Shown: one piece after another, positions 17,230 to 26,673 of the stretch
How positions within the stretch are numbered: position 1 is the first letter of the stretch
How the letters are laid out: each line of letters starts with the position of its first letter
Source: Sandaracinaceae bacterium
GTDB taxonomy: Bacteria; Myxococcota_A; Polyangia; Polyangiales; JADJQN01
Assembly (NCBI GenBank): GCA_016712745.1
Contig: JADJQN010000003.1
Location: forward strand, 434,001-498,000
DNA: 64,000 nt
Direction of reading: 5' to 3'
The notes under the pieces: generated by a model
What the model saw: the letters and a program-made list of their open reading frames with translations, nothing else
Databases searched by the model: none
What the model was told of the DNA's origin: nothing
Position numbers and translations under genes: made by a program

Positions 17230-19308
17230 ATGAAACCTCGTCACCTCCTTCTATTGAGCGCAAGCGTTGCCACCGTTTCGGCGGTGCTTTTGAGCTTGCC
17301 CGCCAGCGCAGTCTCGACGCGCAACTTCACGATGGATGACGTGGCATCCTTCTCGTCGGGCGAGCTCAATCACGCATCGGTCTTCTCGGACGCAACCGTG
17401 CGACCCGGCGTTGAGTTCGCGCGCATCGCAATGCCGGATATTCCGGTGGCGTACAGCATCGCGCGCGGAAGTGACGGCGCAGTGTTCATTGGTACCGGAA
17501 ACGACGGAAAGATTTTTCGTCTTCGCGGCGAGACGCTCTCTGTTTTTGCCGAGACTCACCAGCTGCTCGTGAGCGCTCTCGCTTGGGGCGAGGGGGGAAC
17601 ATTGTACGCGGGCACCCTGCCCGAAGGTCGCATCTACGCAATCAACGCGCAGGGCACCATGCGCGAGCTCGTGCGTCTTCCCGAGACCGATCATATTTGG
17701 GCGCTATCCTTCGATACGCGTCGCCACACACTTTTCGCGGGCACAGGCCCGCAGGGCAAAGTGTTCGCGATCGATGCGAATGGTCACGCGGATGTTTACT
17801 ACGACGCCGAAGCGCAGCACATCATGTCGCTTGCGCTCGACGCTGCGGGAAATCTCTACGCGGGCACAAGCGACCAGGCGTTGCTCGTGCGTGTGCGCGG
17901 TCCAGGTCGCGCAGAAGTCGTCCACGACTTCCCCGGCAACGAAGTTACGGCGCTTTCCTTTCGCAACGGGACGCTCGCCGTGGCGGCAAACGAGTTTAGC
18001 GAAGCGCCATCCGCAGGAAGCGCAACGGCTACGACCGGTGCGACCGCGCCGACAGCAACTCGCGCGGCGGCCTCGCCGCGTCCTCGCGCGGGAAAGGGCC
18101 GCCTTTTTCGCCTCAATCGCGATGGACACATCGAGCAGATTTTTAGCAGCGACGACGGCCACTTTACATCGGTTGAGCTAGCCGACGACGGCACTGCGTA
18201 CGTCGGCTCAGGCAAAGACGGACGCATCTATCGCGTGATGCCCGATCGCACGAGCGCGATGTGGATCGATGTCGATGAACGTCAGGTTTTGGCGATCGCG
18301 CTCACAGGACGCGATCCCGTTTTCGTGACTGGCGACGCCGGCGCTGTCTATCGCATCGTGCAAGGTGATCCCGCGGTTTCAGAGTGGACGAGCAAAGTGC
18401 TCGACGCCGAGTGGACGGCGCGCTTTGGCGAGCTCGTGTGGCGAGGCGATGGCGCGATTCAATTTCAAACGCGCAGCGGCAACACGGAGCGCGTCGACAC
18501 GAGCTGGAGCGAATGGTCCGCTGCTATGACGACCCCGGGCCCCATTCGCAGCGTAGCCGCGCGCTACCTTCAAGTGCGTGCCCGCTTCCCTCGTGCAAGC
18601 GCCAGCGTGCTGCGCTCCGTGACGGTATACTACCTACCGCAAAACCAACGCGCGTCCGTGCGCGATGTCGCCGTTACCCGCCGCTCCCCCACGAAGCGTT
18701 CGACCGATAGCGTTCCCGATACAGCGCAGGATGATTTGCCTACACCGTCAGCCACGTATCGGCTCACATGGAAGCTCGACAATCCGGATGGAGACCGCTT
18801 GCGCTTCCGTCTTCAGTTTCGCAATGAAAGCCAAGATGTCTGGCGCGCCATGCACCGCGAGAGCGAGATAGTCTCGCGACTCGAATACGCGTGGGACACG
18901 AGCGCAGTGCCGGATGGCTACTATCGCGTGCGCGTGAACGTCTCTGATGAGCCGTCGAACCCGGCGCCGTACGCCCTCACGTCAAACGCGGACTCGGGAC
19001 CCATCCTTGTCGATAACCACGCGCCGCGCATCGAGGGCCTGACCCTCGCGAATGGACACTTGCAGGGCCGCGCAATCGATGCTGTGGGCCCGGTGAGCCG
19101 GCTCGAGTACGCTATCGATGGCGGCGAGTGGCGTGCCTTCTTCCCGATCGACGATCTGCTCGACACCGCGAACGAAGCATTCGACGTCACTCTCACGGAC
19201 GTGCCGAGCGGCGCACATATCGTCGCCGTCCGCGCGGTTGACGCAGGCGGCAACGTTGGCTCGGCCGAGGTTGCCACCGCACCGATAGCAGCCCAGCGCC
19301 CGCGATAA
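17230..19308 (+). CDS. Secreted beta-propeller protein
   Basis: 692 residues with a signal peptide (MKPRHLLLLSASVATVSAVLL) and cleavage probably after ALPASA-like SLPASA. Residues 60-400 carry repeated propeller blades of the pattern GSDGAVFIGTGNDGKIFRL, GGTLYAGTLPEGRIYAI, HTLFAGTGPQGKVFAID, GNLYAGTSDQALLVRV and DGTAYVGSGKDGRIYRV, resembling WD40-like or two-component Y-Y-Y propellers. The C-terminal third looks fibronectin- or Ig-like (YRLTWKLDNPDGDRLRFRLQFR, YYRVRVNVSDEPSNP). Probably a surface or periplasmic scaffold. It follows the S55 protease gene closely and could be its partner or substrate. The ATG at 17230 is preferred over the GTG at 17218. Confidence 0.75.
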   Translation: MKPRHLLLLSASVATVSAVLLSLPASAVSTRNFTMDDVASFSSGELNHASVFSDATVRPGVEFARIAMPDIPVAYSIARGSDGAVFIGTGNDGKIFRLRGETLSVFAETHQLLVSALAWGEGGTLYAGTLPEGRIYAINAQGTMRELVRLPETDHIWALSFDTRRHTLFAGTGPQGKVFAIDANGHADVYYDAEAQHIMSLALDAAGNLYAGTSDQALLVRVRGPGRAEVVHDFPGNEVTALSFRNGTLAVAANEFSEAPSAGSATATTGATAPTATRAAASPRPRAGKGRLFRLNRDGHIEQIFSSDDGHFTSVELADDGTAYVGSGKDGRIYRVMPDRTSAMWIDVDERQVLAIALTGRDPVFVTGDAGAVYRIVQGDPAVSEWTSKVLDAEWTARFGELVWRGDGAIQFQTRSGNTERVDTSWSEWSAAMTTPGPIRSVAARYLQVRARFPRASASVLRSVTVYYLPQNQRASVRDVAVTRRSPTKRSTDSVPDTAQDDLPTPSATYRLTWKLDNPDGDRLRFRLQFRNESQDVWRAMHRESEIVSRLEYAWDTSAVPDGYYRVRVNVSDEPSNPAPYALTSNADSGPILVDNHAPRIEGLTLANGHLQGRAIDAVGPVSRLEYAIDGGEWRAFFPIDDLLDTANEAFDVTLTDVPSGAHIVAVRAVDAGGNVGSAEVATAPIAAQRPR

Positions 19309-19500
19309 CATCGAAACCCAACGGCCGACCGAGCGATGCAACGTCGACTGACGCGGCGCGTTACGTAATCGGGCTATTTTCAGGGAGGCTGCTACTCTCT
19401 CCCTTTGCTTGAGTGGGTTTCGATGGGCGTGGTACAAGCCGTTCGCGCATCACGGCACGAGCTTGTCGCGCAGATTGAATCCCGTATGGAGGCCTTTGTT

Positions 19501-20511
19501 ATGAATTTGAAGAAGCTTGTAGTTGGTGCAGTTGTGACGAGCAGTCTTATCGCAGCCGGTTGCGGAGGCGACGATCCGGGAGCTGAAGGCCTCTGCACCA
19601 GTGGCACCTGCGCGGCGCACGTCTACTTGATGAATGAGCTCACCATCCCGACGATGGACGAAGACGGCAATGTGCCCGGCTTTAACATCGACGGCGTCGT
19701 TTCGACCACCGCGTCGGGCTGCGAAGTCAGCGGCGTGGCGTGCAACGCGGTCTGTGATGCTACGAGCCCCGCTCCCGACAATATCGCTGGCGTTGACAAC
19801 TCGGTCGGCCCCACCCTCGGCGGTCTCGTGATGTCCATGATCCAGGACAACGTCGACGACGGCAGCGTTCTTCTCGTGATGCAGCTCGACGGCGTCGACA
19901 GCTTCACCAACGACAACCAGGTCAAGCTCACGATCTTCCTCGCCGAGAAGCCGGAAGGCGCAACGCTTGCGCACGAAGCGTCGGGCCGCCTCTCACCAGG
20001 TCAGGCTTTCGACATCAACGAGCTTTCGTTCACGGACGCAGCTCACACTTCGCCGATGATCCTTTTCGCAAACGGCAAGATCATCAACGGCCGCTTCCAG
20101 GCGGGCCCGGCGGACTTCCCGCTCAGCATCTCGCTCATGGGCGCGAGCTTGAGCCTCACGGTTCATAGCACGCAGCTTCGTTTCAATGTCAGCGAGTCGC
20201 TTGTCAGCGTCGGCGTCCTCGGCGGCGGCTTGAACATTGAAGAAGTCAACGCAACCGTCGCAGCAACGCCGGCTCTTGCCGAGTACGCAACGGTCGTCAA
20301 CACCACGCTTATGAGCTTCGCGGATCTCGATCCGAACAGCGAAGGCGTTTGTGAGTCGGCGTCGGTCGCAATGACCTTCGCAGGCGTTGGCGCAACGCTC
20401 ACCGGCGACATCGTCGCGTCTCCGTCGGCTGGTACCGACGCGGGCGTTGGCGGCACGGATGCAGGCGGCGGCGGTTCGGACGCAGGCGTGGACGCAGGTC
20501 CCGCCACCTGA
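19501..20511 (+). CDS. Lipoprotein of unknown function
   Basis: 336 residues. The start at ATG 19501 is set by ggagg eight bases upstream; the open frame extends 32 codons further upstream. The N-terminus MNLKKLVVGAVVTSSLIAAGC is a lipoprotein signal with Cys21. The mature part has several Cys near its start (LCTSGTCAAH, GCEVSGVACNAVCDA) and a beta-rich body with Met/Leu-rich stretches (GGLVMSMIQDNVDDGSVLLVMQLDGV). The tail (GTDAGVGGTDAGGGGSDAG) is an Asp-Ala-Gly linker with nothing after it, unusual since such linkers normally sit next to the lipid anchor. Function unknown. A clear intrinsic terminator follows. Confidence 0.85.
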   Translation: MNLKKLVVGAVVTSSLIAAGCGGDDPGAEGLCTSGTCAAHVYLMNELTIPTMDEDGNVPGFNIDGVVSTTASGCEVSGVACNAVCDATSPAPDNIAGVDNSVGPTLGGLVMSMIQDNVDDGSVLLVMQLDGVDSFTNDNQVKLTIFLAEKPEGATLAHEASGRLSPGQAFDINELSFTDAAHTSPMILFANGKIINGRFQAGPADFPLSISLMGASLSLTVHSTQLRFNVSESLVSVGVLGGGLNIEEVNATVAATPALAEYATVVNTTLMSFADLDPNSEGVCESASVAMTFAGVGATLTGDIVASPSAGTDAGVGGTDAGGGGSDAGVDAGPAT

Positions 20512-20551
20512 TCTGAGCACAAGAAGTCGTAGAAATACGACGGCAACAGAG

Positions 20552-20582
20552 AAGGAAGGCCCACAAGGCCTTCCTTTTTTAT
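20552..20582 (+). terminator. Rho-independent terminator
   Basis: Stem aaggaaggcc (20552-20561) pairs perfectly with ggccttcctt (20567-20576) around the five-base loop cacaa, followed by a T-rich run. It ends the transcript of the lipoprotein gene that stops at 20511. Confidence 0.93.
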
Positions 20583-20685
20583 TTAAGCGCGCTTCTTTCA
20601 TCCCACATCAACCCACGAAAATGTCGCCGACTCTTTGCGACGCCAGATTCGCTCGCGTAGGGTTCCGCCTCTTTTCGGAGGCTCA

Positions 20686-22386
20686 ATGTTGCACGCTGTA
20701 CGCGCTTCTATTTTCGTGTCGGTTTCGTTGCTCGCAGCAGCGCTTGTTGGCTGCAGTGCGCAAGGCGGACGCGGAACCCCGCGCGACGCTGGTGGAATGG
20801 ATGCGAGCAGCGGGTGCAGTGACCGCGACAACGACACCATCTGCGACAGCGACGAAGGCACGAACGACAGCGACGGCGACGGCATTCCTGACGCTGACGA
20901 CATCGACAGTGACAACGACGGCACGCCCGACTCAGTTGAAGCTGGCGACTCCGATCTCAACACGCGCCCCCTCGATTCGAATAGCGATGGCGTTCCCGAC
21001 TACGCAGATCCGGAAGTTCCGGGATCACGCGACGCTGGGCATATGGAACCCATCGACCTCGGCAGCGCGGACGGAGGCGGCGTCTATGAAACAGACGCTG
21101 GCGACGGCGGACACATCGTCGAAGCACTTTGCCCTGAGTCCGCGATGGTCCCCACGGGATGCGTTGGAGAAGTCGAAGAAGTGGCAGTCGCGTTGTGCGA
21201 CGGACTCGACAACGATTGCGACGGCACCGTCGACGAAGGCTGCTATTGCGAACCCGGCGCTGTTCAACCGTGTTTTCGCGGCCCACCCAACCGCCGCAAT
21301 GTCGGCGCATGCCAAGACGGAACCCAACGCTGCGTCGTGTACGGTGAGTTTGGCGTGTGGGGAGAATGCGAAAGCGGTATCGCCCCCAGCGCTGAGGCTT
21401 GCGACGACCTCGACAACGATTGCAACGGATGTCGCGACGAAATCGACGGTTGCGTACCGAGCGGCTCGTGCCCCGGCACCGACGATCCCCGCGTTCCCGT
21501 GGGCGCGCCCTTCAGCACCTACGCGTTACGCGGCGAAGATTTCTATCCAGGCGCAGACGCGACGGCCTGGCAGTGGACCGTCGCTGGGACGCCGTGCGAT
21601 CAGATGTTCTTGGCCATTCCCGGCTCCACGGCAACCTCCGCAAACGGCCAACTCAGCTTCCGCCTGGTGAACGGCAACACGCGGGACGCGGGCCTCGAGC
21701 TCAAATTGAGCGGCGACTATACGATTACGCTCACCGTGACGCGCAGCGACGGCACGACGTTCGTCTGCACATGGATCGTGCATGTGCGGGCGCCAGGACT
21801 TCGAGTCGAGCTGTGCTGGGATATCACGGGTCCTACCTCGACCTTCTTCACGGCAGTCGATGTTGATCTCCATCTTGGCAAAACCGGAACGACGCCAAGC
21901 TGGTTTACGCCGCAGGATTGTTACTACCGTGATTGTCGTCGCAGCGCAGTGGGTCCGGGCTGGAGCTTGGCTGCGTCCGCACCAAGCTCGTGCGGCTATG
22001 CGGGGGCGTGTCCCAATCCGCGTCTCGACATCGACAACGTGATCGAAACATCGAGCTATGTTCCCGAGAACATCAATGTCGACAACCCCGCCGACGGCGA
22101 CACCTTCCGCGTGATGGTTCATCACTTTAGCGCCGACCGTCTGGTGCATCCGCTCGTGAACATCTACTGCGGCGGCGCACTTGAGGCGACGTACGGAGCC
22201 GCTCCAGATCGCCTAACCACGTTCAGCCACGGAGACGGGGACGGAGGTGGGGATATGTGGCGTGTTGCCGACATCACGATGTCCGTCGATAGTTCGGGCA
22301 CAACTACGGGCTGCGCAGTAACGCCGCTACATCCATCCGGCGCGACGACCGGCTACGCCATCACGACGGACGACAGCACCTACTGA
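20686..22386 (+). CDS. Lipoprotein with thrombospondin-3-like and MopE-type metal-binding repeats
   Basis: 566 residues. The ATG at 20686 is preceded by ggagg at seven bases. The signal ends in LAAALVGC (lipobox). Next comes an acidic run of D-x-D-x-DG repeats (DSDGDGIPDADDIDSDNDG, SNSDGVPDYADPE), like calcium-binding thrombospondin type 3 repeats. Two MopE-like motifs follow, CDGLDNDCDGTVDEGC and CDDLDNDCNGCRDEIDGC, which in Myxococcota and methanotroph proteins are proposed metal-binding sites. The C-terminal half is beta-rich, with a segment (GLRVELCWDITGPTSTFFTAVDVDLHLG) seen in other surface proteins of this kind. Likely outer-membrane located. Function unknown. It lies between the terminator and the kinase gene and may be cotranscribed with the latter. 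Confidence 0.88.
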   Translation: MLHAVRASIFVSVSLLAAALVGCSAQGGRGTPRDAGGMDASSGCSDRDNDTICDSDEGTNDSDGDGIPDADDIDSDNDGTPDSVEAGDSDLNTRPLDSNSDGVPDYADPEVPGSRDAGHMEPIDLGSADGGGVYETDAGDGGHIVEALCPESAMVPTGCVGEVEEVAVALCDGLDNDCDGTVDEGCYCEPGAVQPCFRGPPNRRNVGACQDGTQRCVVYGEFGVWGECESGIAPSAEACDDLDNDCNGCRDEIDGCVPSGSCPGTDDPRVPVGAPFSTYALRGEDFYPGADATAWQWTVAGTPCDQMFLAIPGSTATSANGQLSFRLVNGNTRDAGLELKLSGDYTITLTVTRSDGTTFVCTWIVHVRAPGLRVELCWDITGPTSTFFTAVDVDLHLGKTGTTPSWFTPQDCYYRDCRRSAVGPGWSLAASAPSSCGYAGACPNPRLDIDNVIETSSYVPENINVDNPADGDTFRVMVHHFSADRLVHPLVNIYCGGALEATYGAAPDRLTTFSHGDGDGGGDMWRVADITMSVDSSGTTTGCAVTPLHPSGATTGYAITTDDSTY

Positions 22387-22444
22387 GTCGTTGCGTAGTG
22401 GGGCTGTGCCAGGCACTCTTATAACTCGCTGGAGGAGCCCATTC

Positions 22445-24925
22445 ATGGGGACGCCTGACCCTTCCGGGGGCGGCCAAAAAAGCAACGCGACGAACGAACC
22501 GCCGCGCCCGTTTCCTTTCGGCAAGTACGTCTTGCTGGACCGGGTGAGCGTTGGTGGTATGGCCGAAGTCTATCGGGCCAAAAGTTTCGGCGTGGCCGGC
22601 TTCGAGAAGATCATTGCGATCAAACGCATCCTCCCTGCCATGGTCGAGGAGAGCGAGTTCATCGATATGTTCATCGATGAGGCGAAAATCGCCGGCCAGC
22701 TCAGCCATTCGAATATCTCGTCCATCTACGAGCTTGGCCGAGTCGGCAACGCGCACTACATCGCCCTCGAATACATCTGGGGCAAAGACCTTCTGCAGAT
22801 CATCAATCGCTTCCGGCGCATGCGTAAGCATATGCCTCCGCCCATGGTGGCGTGGATCGGGGCGAAGATTTGCGAAGGTCTCGATTACGCGCATCGCAAG
22901 TTGGACGCGCGCGGCAATCCTCTGCACATCGTTCATCGCGATATGTCGCCACAGAACGTGCTCGTGAGCTACGAGGGCAACGTCAAGATCATCGACTTTG
23001 GCATCGCCAAAGCGGCGTCTCGTACAACAACAACTCGTGCCGGCGTCTTGAAGGGCAAGTTTGGTTATATGAGCCCCGAGCAAGTGCGCTCGAGCTCCAT
23101 CGACGCGCGTTCCGATCTATTCGCGGTCGGCACGTGCATGCACGAGATGGCCACCGGAGAGCGCCTCTTTCTGGGCGACAGTGATATCGCGACGCTCGAA
23201 CGCGTGCGCCATGCGCGTGCGCTGCCTCCGTCACATCAGGTGCCCGGTTTCCCCGCAGCGCTCGAAGCGATCATCATGCGGGCTCTCAAGGCCGATCTCA
23301 AAGATCGCTGGCAAAGCGCGCGCGAAATGCAGGAAGCGCTGCAACATTTTTTGGCGACGCAAGATCCACCCTTCAGCGACGCCACGCTTGGTGCATGGAT
23401 GAAAACGGCGTTCGCCAACGAGATGGCGACCGAAAAAGATCGCGCGCAGCAGTATCAGACCGCCGCACTGCAGTTGGGTGCGCCGCGCACCGGTGCATCT
23501 CAAGCGCCGACCTCGAACGACCCGCCCACCGGCATCAAGTCTCTCAATATGATCGCCACACGGGCCGGTGGTCGCAATCAACGCGCGACCGACGACGAAT
23601 CGGCCGACGGGCAAGGCTCGCTGCATGAAGAGGCGACGGCAATCGCATCGTCACACCACATCGCGACCGACGACGCGAACGGCGAGACCTCGAGCGAGCC
23701 AACGCAGATCTTCTTCAACTCGGGAGAGCTCGAGCGCGAGCTCACTGGCGGAGACTTATTGCCCGACTCGTCTCCGGCGATCGACAACCCATCGCAGCCC
23801 CCGAGTGCGCCGGAGCCCAGCTCGCCACCCCAGCCAATCGTAATGCCGCCCTTGAACGCGGTGCTTCCCCAAGGCTACGGCGCAAAACCAATTACGTCGG
23901 CGCAAGCGAGCATCGCATTCGCGCCCGCTCCTGCGCACGCACCCGCACTCGGGTTCTCTCCGGCGCCGTCGCAACCGCCGCCTCCCTTGTCGCCACACTT
24001 TGCACCGCGTCCGATCACGCAGCCTGGCATTGCGCCGGCGCCCATCACTCCCGCGCCGGTGCCGGGATTCGCGCAAGCGCCCAATCCGGCTGGCGCCGTC
24101 CCGTCCTTCGCCACTCAAACGCCTGGCGCACCGCAAACACCTGCGACGCCATATACCCCCCCGCCACAAGGCAGCGCACAGGGGACCCATCCAGGTTCGC
24201 AAGTCAGGCCCGTCGACGCGACAGGTCCACAAACGCGCACCCTCCCGTTTTCCGCGCCGCGCACCTTCGCTGTTGCTGCCGGCGTTTTTGTCGTCGGAAT
24301 GCTTATCGGGGCGCTGGCTTCTGCGCGATCCGACTTCGGAACGATGCAAGTACAAGTGAACGCCGGGTCGATGACACGCATCTTCGTCGATGGCGTCGAG
24401 CGCGGGCATCCACCGCTCAAGATCGAGCGCTTGCCAGTAGGCGCGCATCTCGTGATCGCAACTGACGTAAATGGCGCATCGGCGCGACAGATAATTCAGA
24501 TTGCCGAACAAGAGACGACGACTGTCGTCTTGGCGTTCCCCCCCGCCCAAGGGCCCTCCGGGCGGGAAGGTTCCTCTGACGCGCGCCCGCCAGCCCGTCT
24601 GCAGCTTGAGGCGCCCTCGAATGAAGGCCGCAGCACAGCAGCAACATCCGAGCGCACATCCGCTCGACCTGCTGGATCTCGTGATTCGCAGGCAGCGAGC
24701 TCAAGCCGGACCCGCGCGACGACGGGTGCACTCAACATCACGAGTACGCCGTGGTCGCGCATCTTCATCGACGGACGCGACTCTCAGCACAACACGCCGT
24801 GGAATGCGCAAAGCCTTTCGCCAGGCTCGCACACGCTGGGCTTTCGCACGCCCGACGGCGTGATGCACACGATGCCTATTACCGTTGTCGCGGGTGAAAC
24901 ACGCGCTGTCTCTCAGGAGTTCTGA
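22445..24925 (+). CDS. Hanks-type Ser/Thr protein kinase with PEGA repeats
   Basis: 826 residues; the start at ATG 22445 has ggagga nine bases upstream. The kinase domain covers about residues 27-300. LLDRVSVGGMAEVYRAK is a variant glycine loop, IAIKRILP has the ATP Lys, IVHRDMSPQNVLVSYEGNVKIIDFGIAK holds the catalytic loop and the D-F-G, and KFGYMSPEQVR is the activation-segment end. The catalytic His-Arg-Asp is intact, so it should be active. A 300-residue Pro/Ala-rich linker follows, then one transmembrane helix (TFAVAAGVFVVGMLIGALASA). Two PEGA-like domains (residues about 635-705 and 760-826, each with IFVDG/IFIDG) lie outside the membrane. They probably sense or bind envelope components. 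This is the dominant kinase architecture of Myxococcota. Confidence 0.95.
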   Translation: MGTPDPSGGGQKSNATNEPPRPFPFGKYVLLDRVSVGGMAEVYRAKSFGVAGFEKIIAIKRILPAMVEESEFIDMFIDEAKIAGQLSHSNISSIYELGRVGNAHYIALEYIWGKDLLQIINRFRRMRKHMPPPMVAWIGAKICEGLDYAHRKLDARGNPLHIVHRDMSPQNVLVSYEGNVKIIDFGIAKAASRTTTTRAGVLKGKFGYMSPEQVRSSSIDARSDLFAVGTCMHEMATGERLFLGDSDIATLERVRHARALPPSHQVPGFPAALEAIIMRALKADLKDRWQSAREMQEALQHFLATQDPPFSDATLGAWMKTAFANEMATEKDRAQQYQTAALQLGAPRTGASQAPTSNDPPTGIKSLNMIATRAGGRNQRATDDESADGQGSLHEEATAIASSHHIATDDANGETSSEPTQIFFNSGELERELTGGDLLPDSSPAIDNPSQPPSAPEPSSPPQPIVMPPLNAVLPQGYGAKPITSAQASIAFAPAPAHAPALGFSPAPSQPPPPLSPHFAPRPITQPGIAPAPITPAPVPGFAQAPNPAGAVPSFATQTPGAPQTPATPYTPPPQGSAQGTHPGSQVRPVDATGPQTRTLPFSAPRTFAVAAGVFVVGMLIGALASARSDFGTMQVQVNAGSMTRIFVDGVERGHPPLKIERLPVGAHLVIATDVNGASARQIIQIAEQETTTVVLAFPPAQGPSGREGSSDARPPARLQLEAPSNEGRSTAATSERTSARPAGSRDSQAASSSRTRATTGALNITSTPWSRIFIDGRDSQHNTPWNAQSLSPGSHTLGFRTPDGVMHTMPITVVAGETRAVSQEF

Positions 24926-24953
24926 GCCAGCCAACCTCGGTAGCGGTAACTGT

Positions 24954-26255
24954 CTAGCGCCGACGCTTCTTCTTGCGCCGAGCACCACCGGGTTGCACGG
25001 GCGATTTCGTGTTAGCGCGCAAAGGTTTGGGAAAGCCAGGGGCTTTCGGAATCGCCGGAGGACGCAACGACGCTGCGGTCGGGGCTGGGTGCATCGACTT
25101 TGACGGCGCGGGCGGGCGGATCGACTTCGCGGGCGCGGGCGGACGAATGGAGCGCCCCGTCGTGCGCGGACGCGGTGGAGCGATCTCTTGCTCCCCCAAC
25201 TTCAAACGCCGTGTGACCGCGAGCTTCTGGCGAACTTTGTACGCTGCATGGCTCGCTTCGCCGAGCTCGTTGGCATGCTCCGTCTCACGATCGATGATCT
25301 GAAACTCGGTTTGAACGAAGATGATTTGCCCCAACGACCAGGCATTGGGCGGCGCCTCCTGCAGCACTTCGCGCGGCAAACGGACGGGCATATCGACCAC
25401 AAAATGCACCACGCGGTAGTTTTCGGCGGTGAATAGATTGTCAACGCGGCTACCCATATCTTCGTGATCGATCGGCATTTGCAGACGCGGAATTAGCTCC
25501 GACAGATGCGGGTGCGACTCGCAGTACGAACGAAAGTGAAACATCGTGTTCGTCGACTGACCCGGGATTGCGTAGTTGAACGGAAAGACGTGCGTCATCA
25601 AATAGTTCAATGTCGGAAAAATATCTTCCGGTGCGCGCGTCACGATACGAAAGCGCAGCTTGTCGTAAATGTTGGCAGCGAGGACTTCGCGCTTGGACAA
25701 GAGCTTGGTGTAGAGGGAGTCTTTGTTCTTGCGACCGCCGATGAACTCCAAAATCGGAAAGCCGCGCGCGAGCATGCCGCCGATCACGCGATAAACTTTC
25801 TCCTCCACGTAGTGAAAGACTTCCTGATCGGAAATCGGCAACGTGAAGAGAAGCTCGCGCGCTTCCAAGTGATGAATGATGTGCATCACCTTCAAGATGG
25901 TGCAGGCGCAGAGCTGACGGTGGCCGCGGCCACTTGCCAACATGAGCAAGGAAACGATATCGAGGTTGGCGACGGGCTTTGGGATTGGAAAATCAAAGTT
26001 GCGCTTCAGATACTGAACCGCGGACATCTTGACGGCTTCGACGCGGGCGACGTCGGCCGGCTCGTCGATGTCGAGCTCTTGAGCGCGCAGAAACTCTTCG
26101 GCCTCGCACGTCTCTTCGAAGTTGAGGCGATGCCAGTCGATGACCGAACCACCGCGCAGCAAAAGGCGCACGGCCTCGAGGTCGGCGAGTCGAAACTCGT
26201 CGAGGGCGCGAAAGATCGGCGGCGAAGTCCCCTTCACAAGGCGGTCAGAATACAC
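24954..26255 (-). CDS. Protein with a cryptic RelA/SpoT-like nucleotidyltransferase domain
   Basis: 433 residues, soluble. Residues 1-170 are helical and unrecognised. Residues 173-345 follow the order of a RelA/SpoT synthetase domain: GRKNKDSLYTKLLSK (ATP-site G-R-x-K), NIYDKLRFRIVT (Mg-binding Asp198), ENYRVVHFVVDMP (like the N-G-Y-R-S-L-H guanine site, Tyr280) and VQTEFQIIDRETEHANELG (like E-I-Q-I-R-T, with Glu317 kept but the Arg lost), then EASHAAYK like A-A-H-x-Y-K. There is no HD hydrolase motif. The last 75 residues are Pro/Ala/Lys-rich and end in a basic cluster. It may make or bind (p)ppGpp-like nucleotides, or be a dead relative. It could belong to a myxobacterial family known only by number; I cannot verify that. 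It is convergent with the kinase gene. Confidence 0.65.
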   Translation of the reverse strand: MYSDRLVKGTSPPIFRALDEFRLADLEAVRLLLRGGSVIDWHRLNFEETCEAEEFLRAQELDIDEPADVARVEAVKMSAVQYLKRNFDFPIPKPVANLDIVSLLMLASGRGHRQLCACTILKVMHIIHHLEARELLFTLPISDQEVFHYVEEKVYRVIGGMLARGFPILEFIGGRKNKDSLYTKLLSKREVLAANIYDKLRFRIVTRAPEDIFPTLNYLMTHVFPFNYAIPGQSTNTMFHFRSYCESHPHLSELIPRLQMPIDHEDMGSRVDNLFTAENYRVVHFVVDMPVRLPREVLQEAPPNAWSLGQIIFVQTEFQIIDRETEHANELGEASHAAYKVRQKLAVTRRLKLGEQEIAPPRPRTTGRSIRPPAPAKSIRPPAPSKSMHPAPTAASLRPPAIPKAPGFPKPLRANTKSPVQPGGARRKKKRRR

Positions 26256-26272
26256 GCCGTGGGGCGCGGAAC

Positions 26273-26464
26273 TCAGGTCTTGTTAGAGGATGGGGTGCTG
26301 CGAGCCGCTGATTTCACAGCCTCGCGTGCGCGTCCCAGAGATAGGGTGCCGAAGAAGATGCCGATGGTGACGGCCATCACGCCGAGATTGCCCCAAAAAG
26401 CGCCGTTGCATCCGCTGAGGAGCATGGTCACTGGCAAGGTCAAGTAGGCAATATTCTTCGTCAT
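26273..26464 (-). CDS. Small lipoprotein
   Basis: 63 residues: MTKNIAYLTLPVTMLLSGC is a lipoprotein signal (Cys19), followed by one hydrophobic segment (WGNLGVMAVTIGIFFGTLSLG) and a short basic-polar tail. It could be lipidated and also span the membrane. A ggag lies about 11 bases upstream of the ATG. It sits 17 bases upstream of the RelA/SpoT-like gene on the same strand, so the two are probably cotranscribed. Function unknown. Confidence 0.6.
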   Translation of the reverse strand: MTKNIAYLTLPVTMLLSGCNGAFWGNLGVMAVTIGIFFGTLSLGRAREAVKSAARSTPSSNKT

Positions 26465-26673
26465 TCAGAGGATCTCCACCAAATTCTGATTTGCTGCTCC
26501 GGACCCGGTCCCCCAACCTGGTCGCCCACATGTAGCATAAGTTCGTACAGTAAGCCGAAGAGGTCAAACTTCTATCAAAGCCCTCCCGAGATCACCAGCT
26601 CGAAATCTGAAACACTTCTCGCAGCCATATCCATCCTTGCGCCGTAGGGGCCCTGGTCCGACACTACCGCCGC

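Noticed and set aside
25506..26447. 313-codon frame on the plus strand opposite the RelA/SpoT-like gene
   Set aside because: Antisense shadow; the minus-strand frame carries the ordered motifs and the small lipoprotein gene has its own signal.
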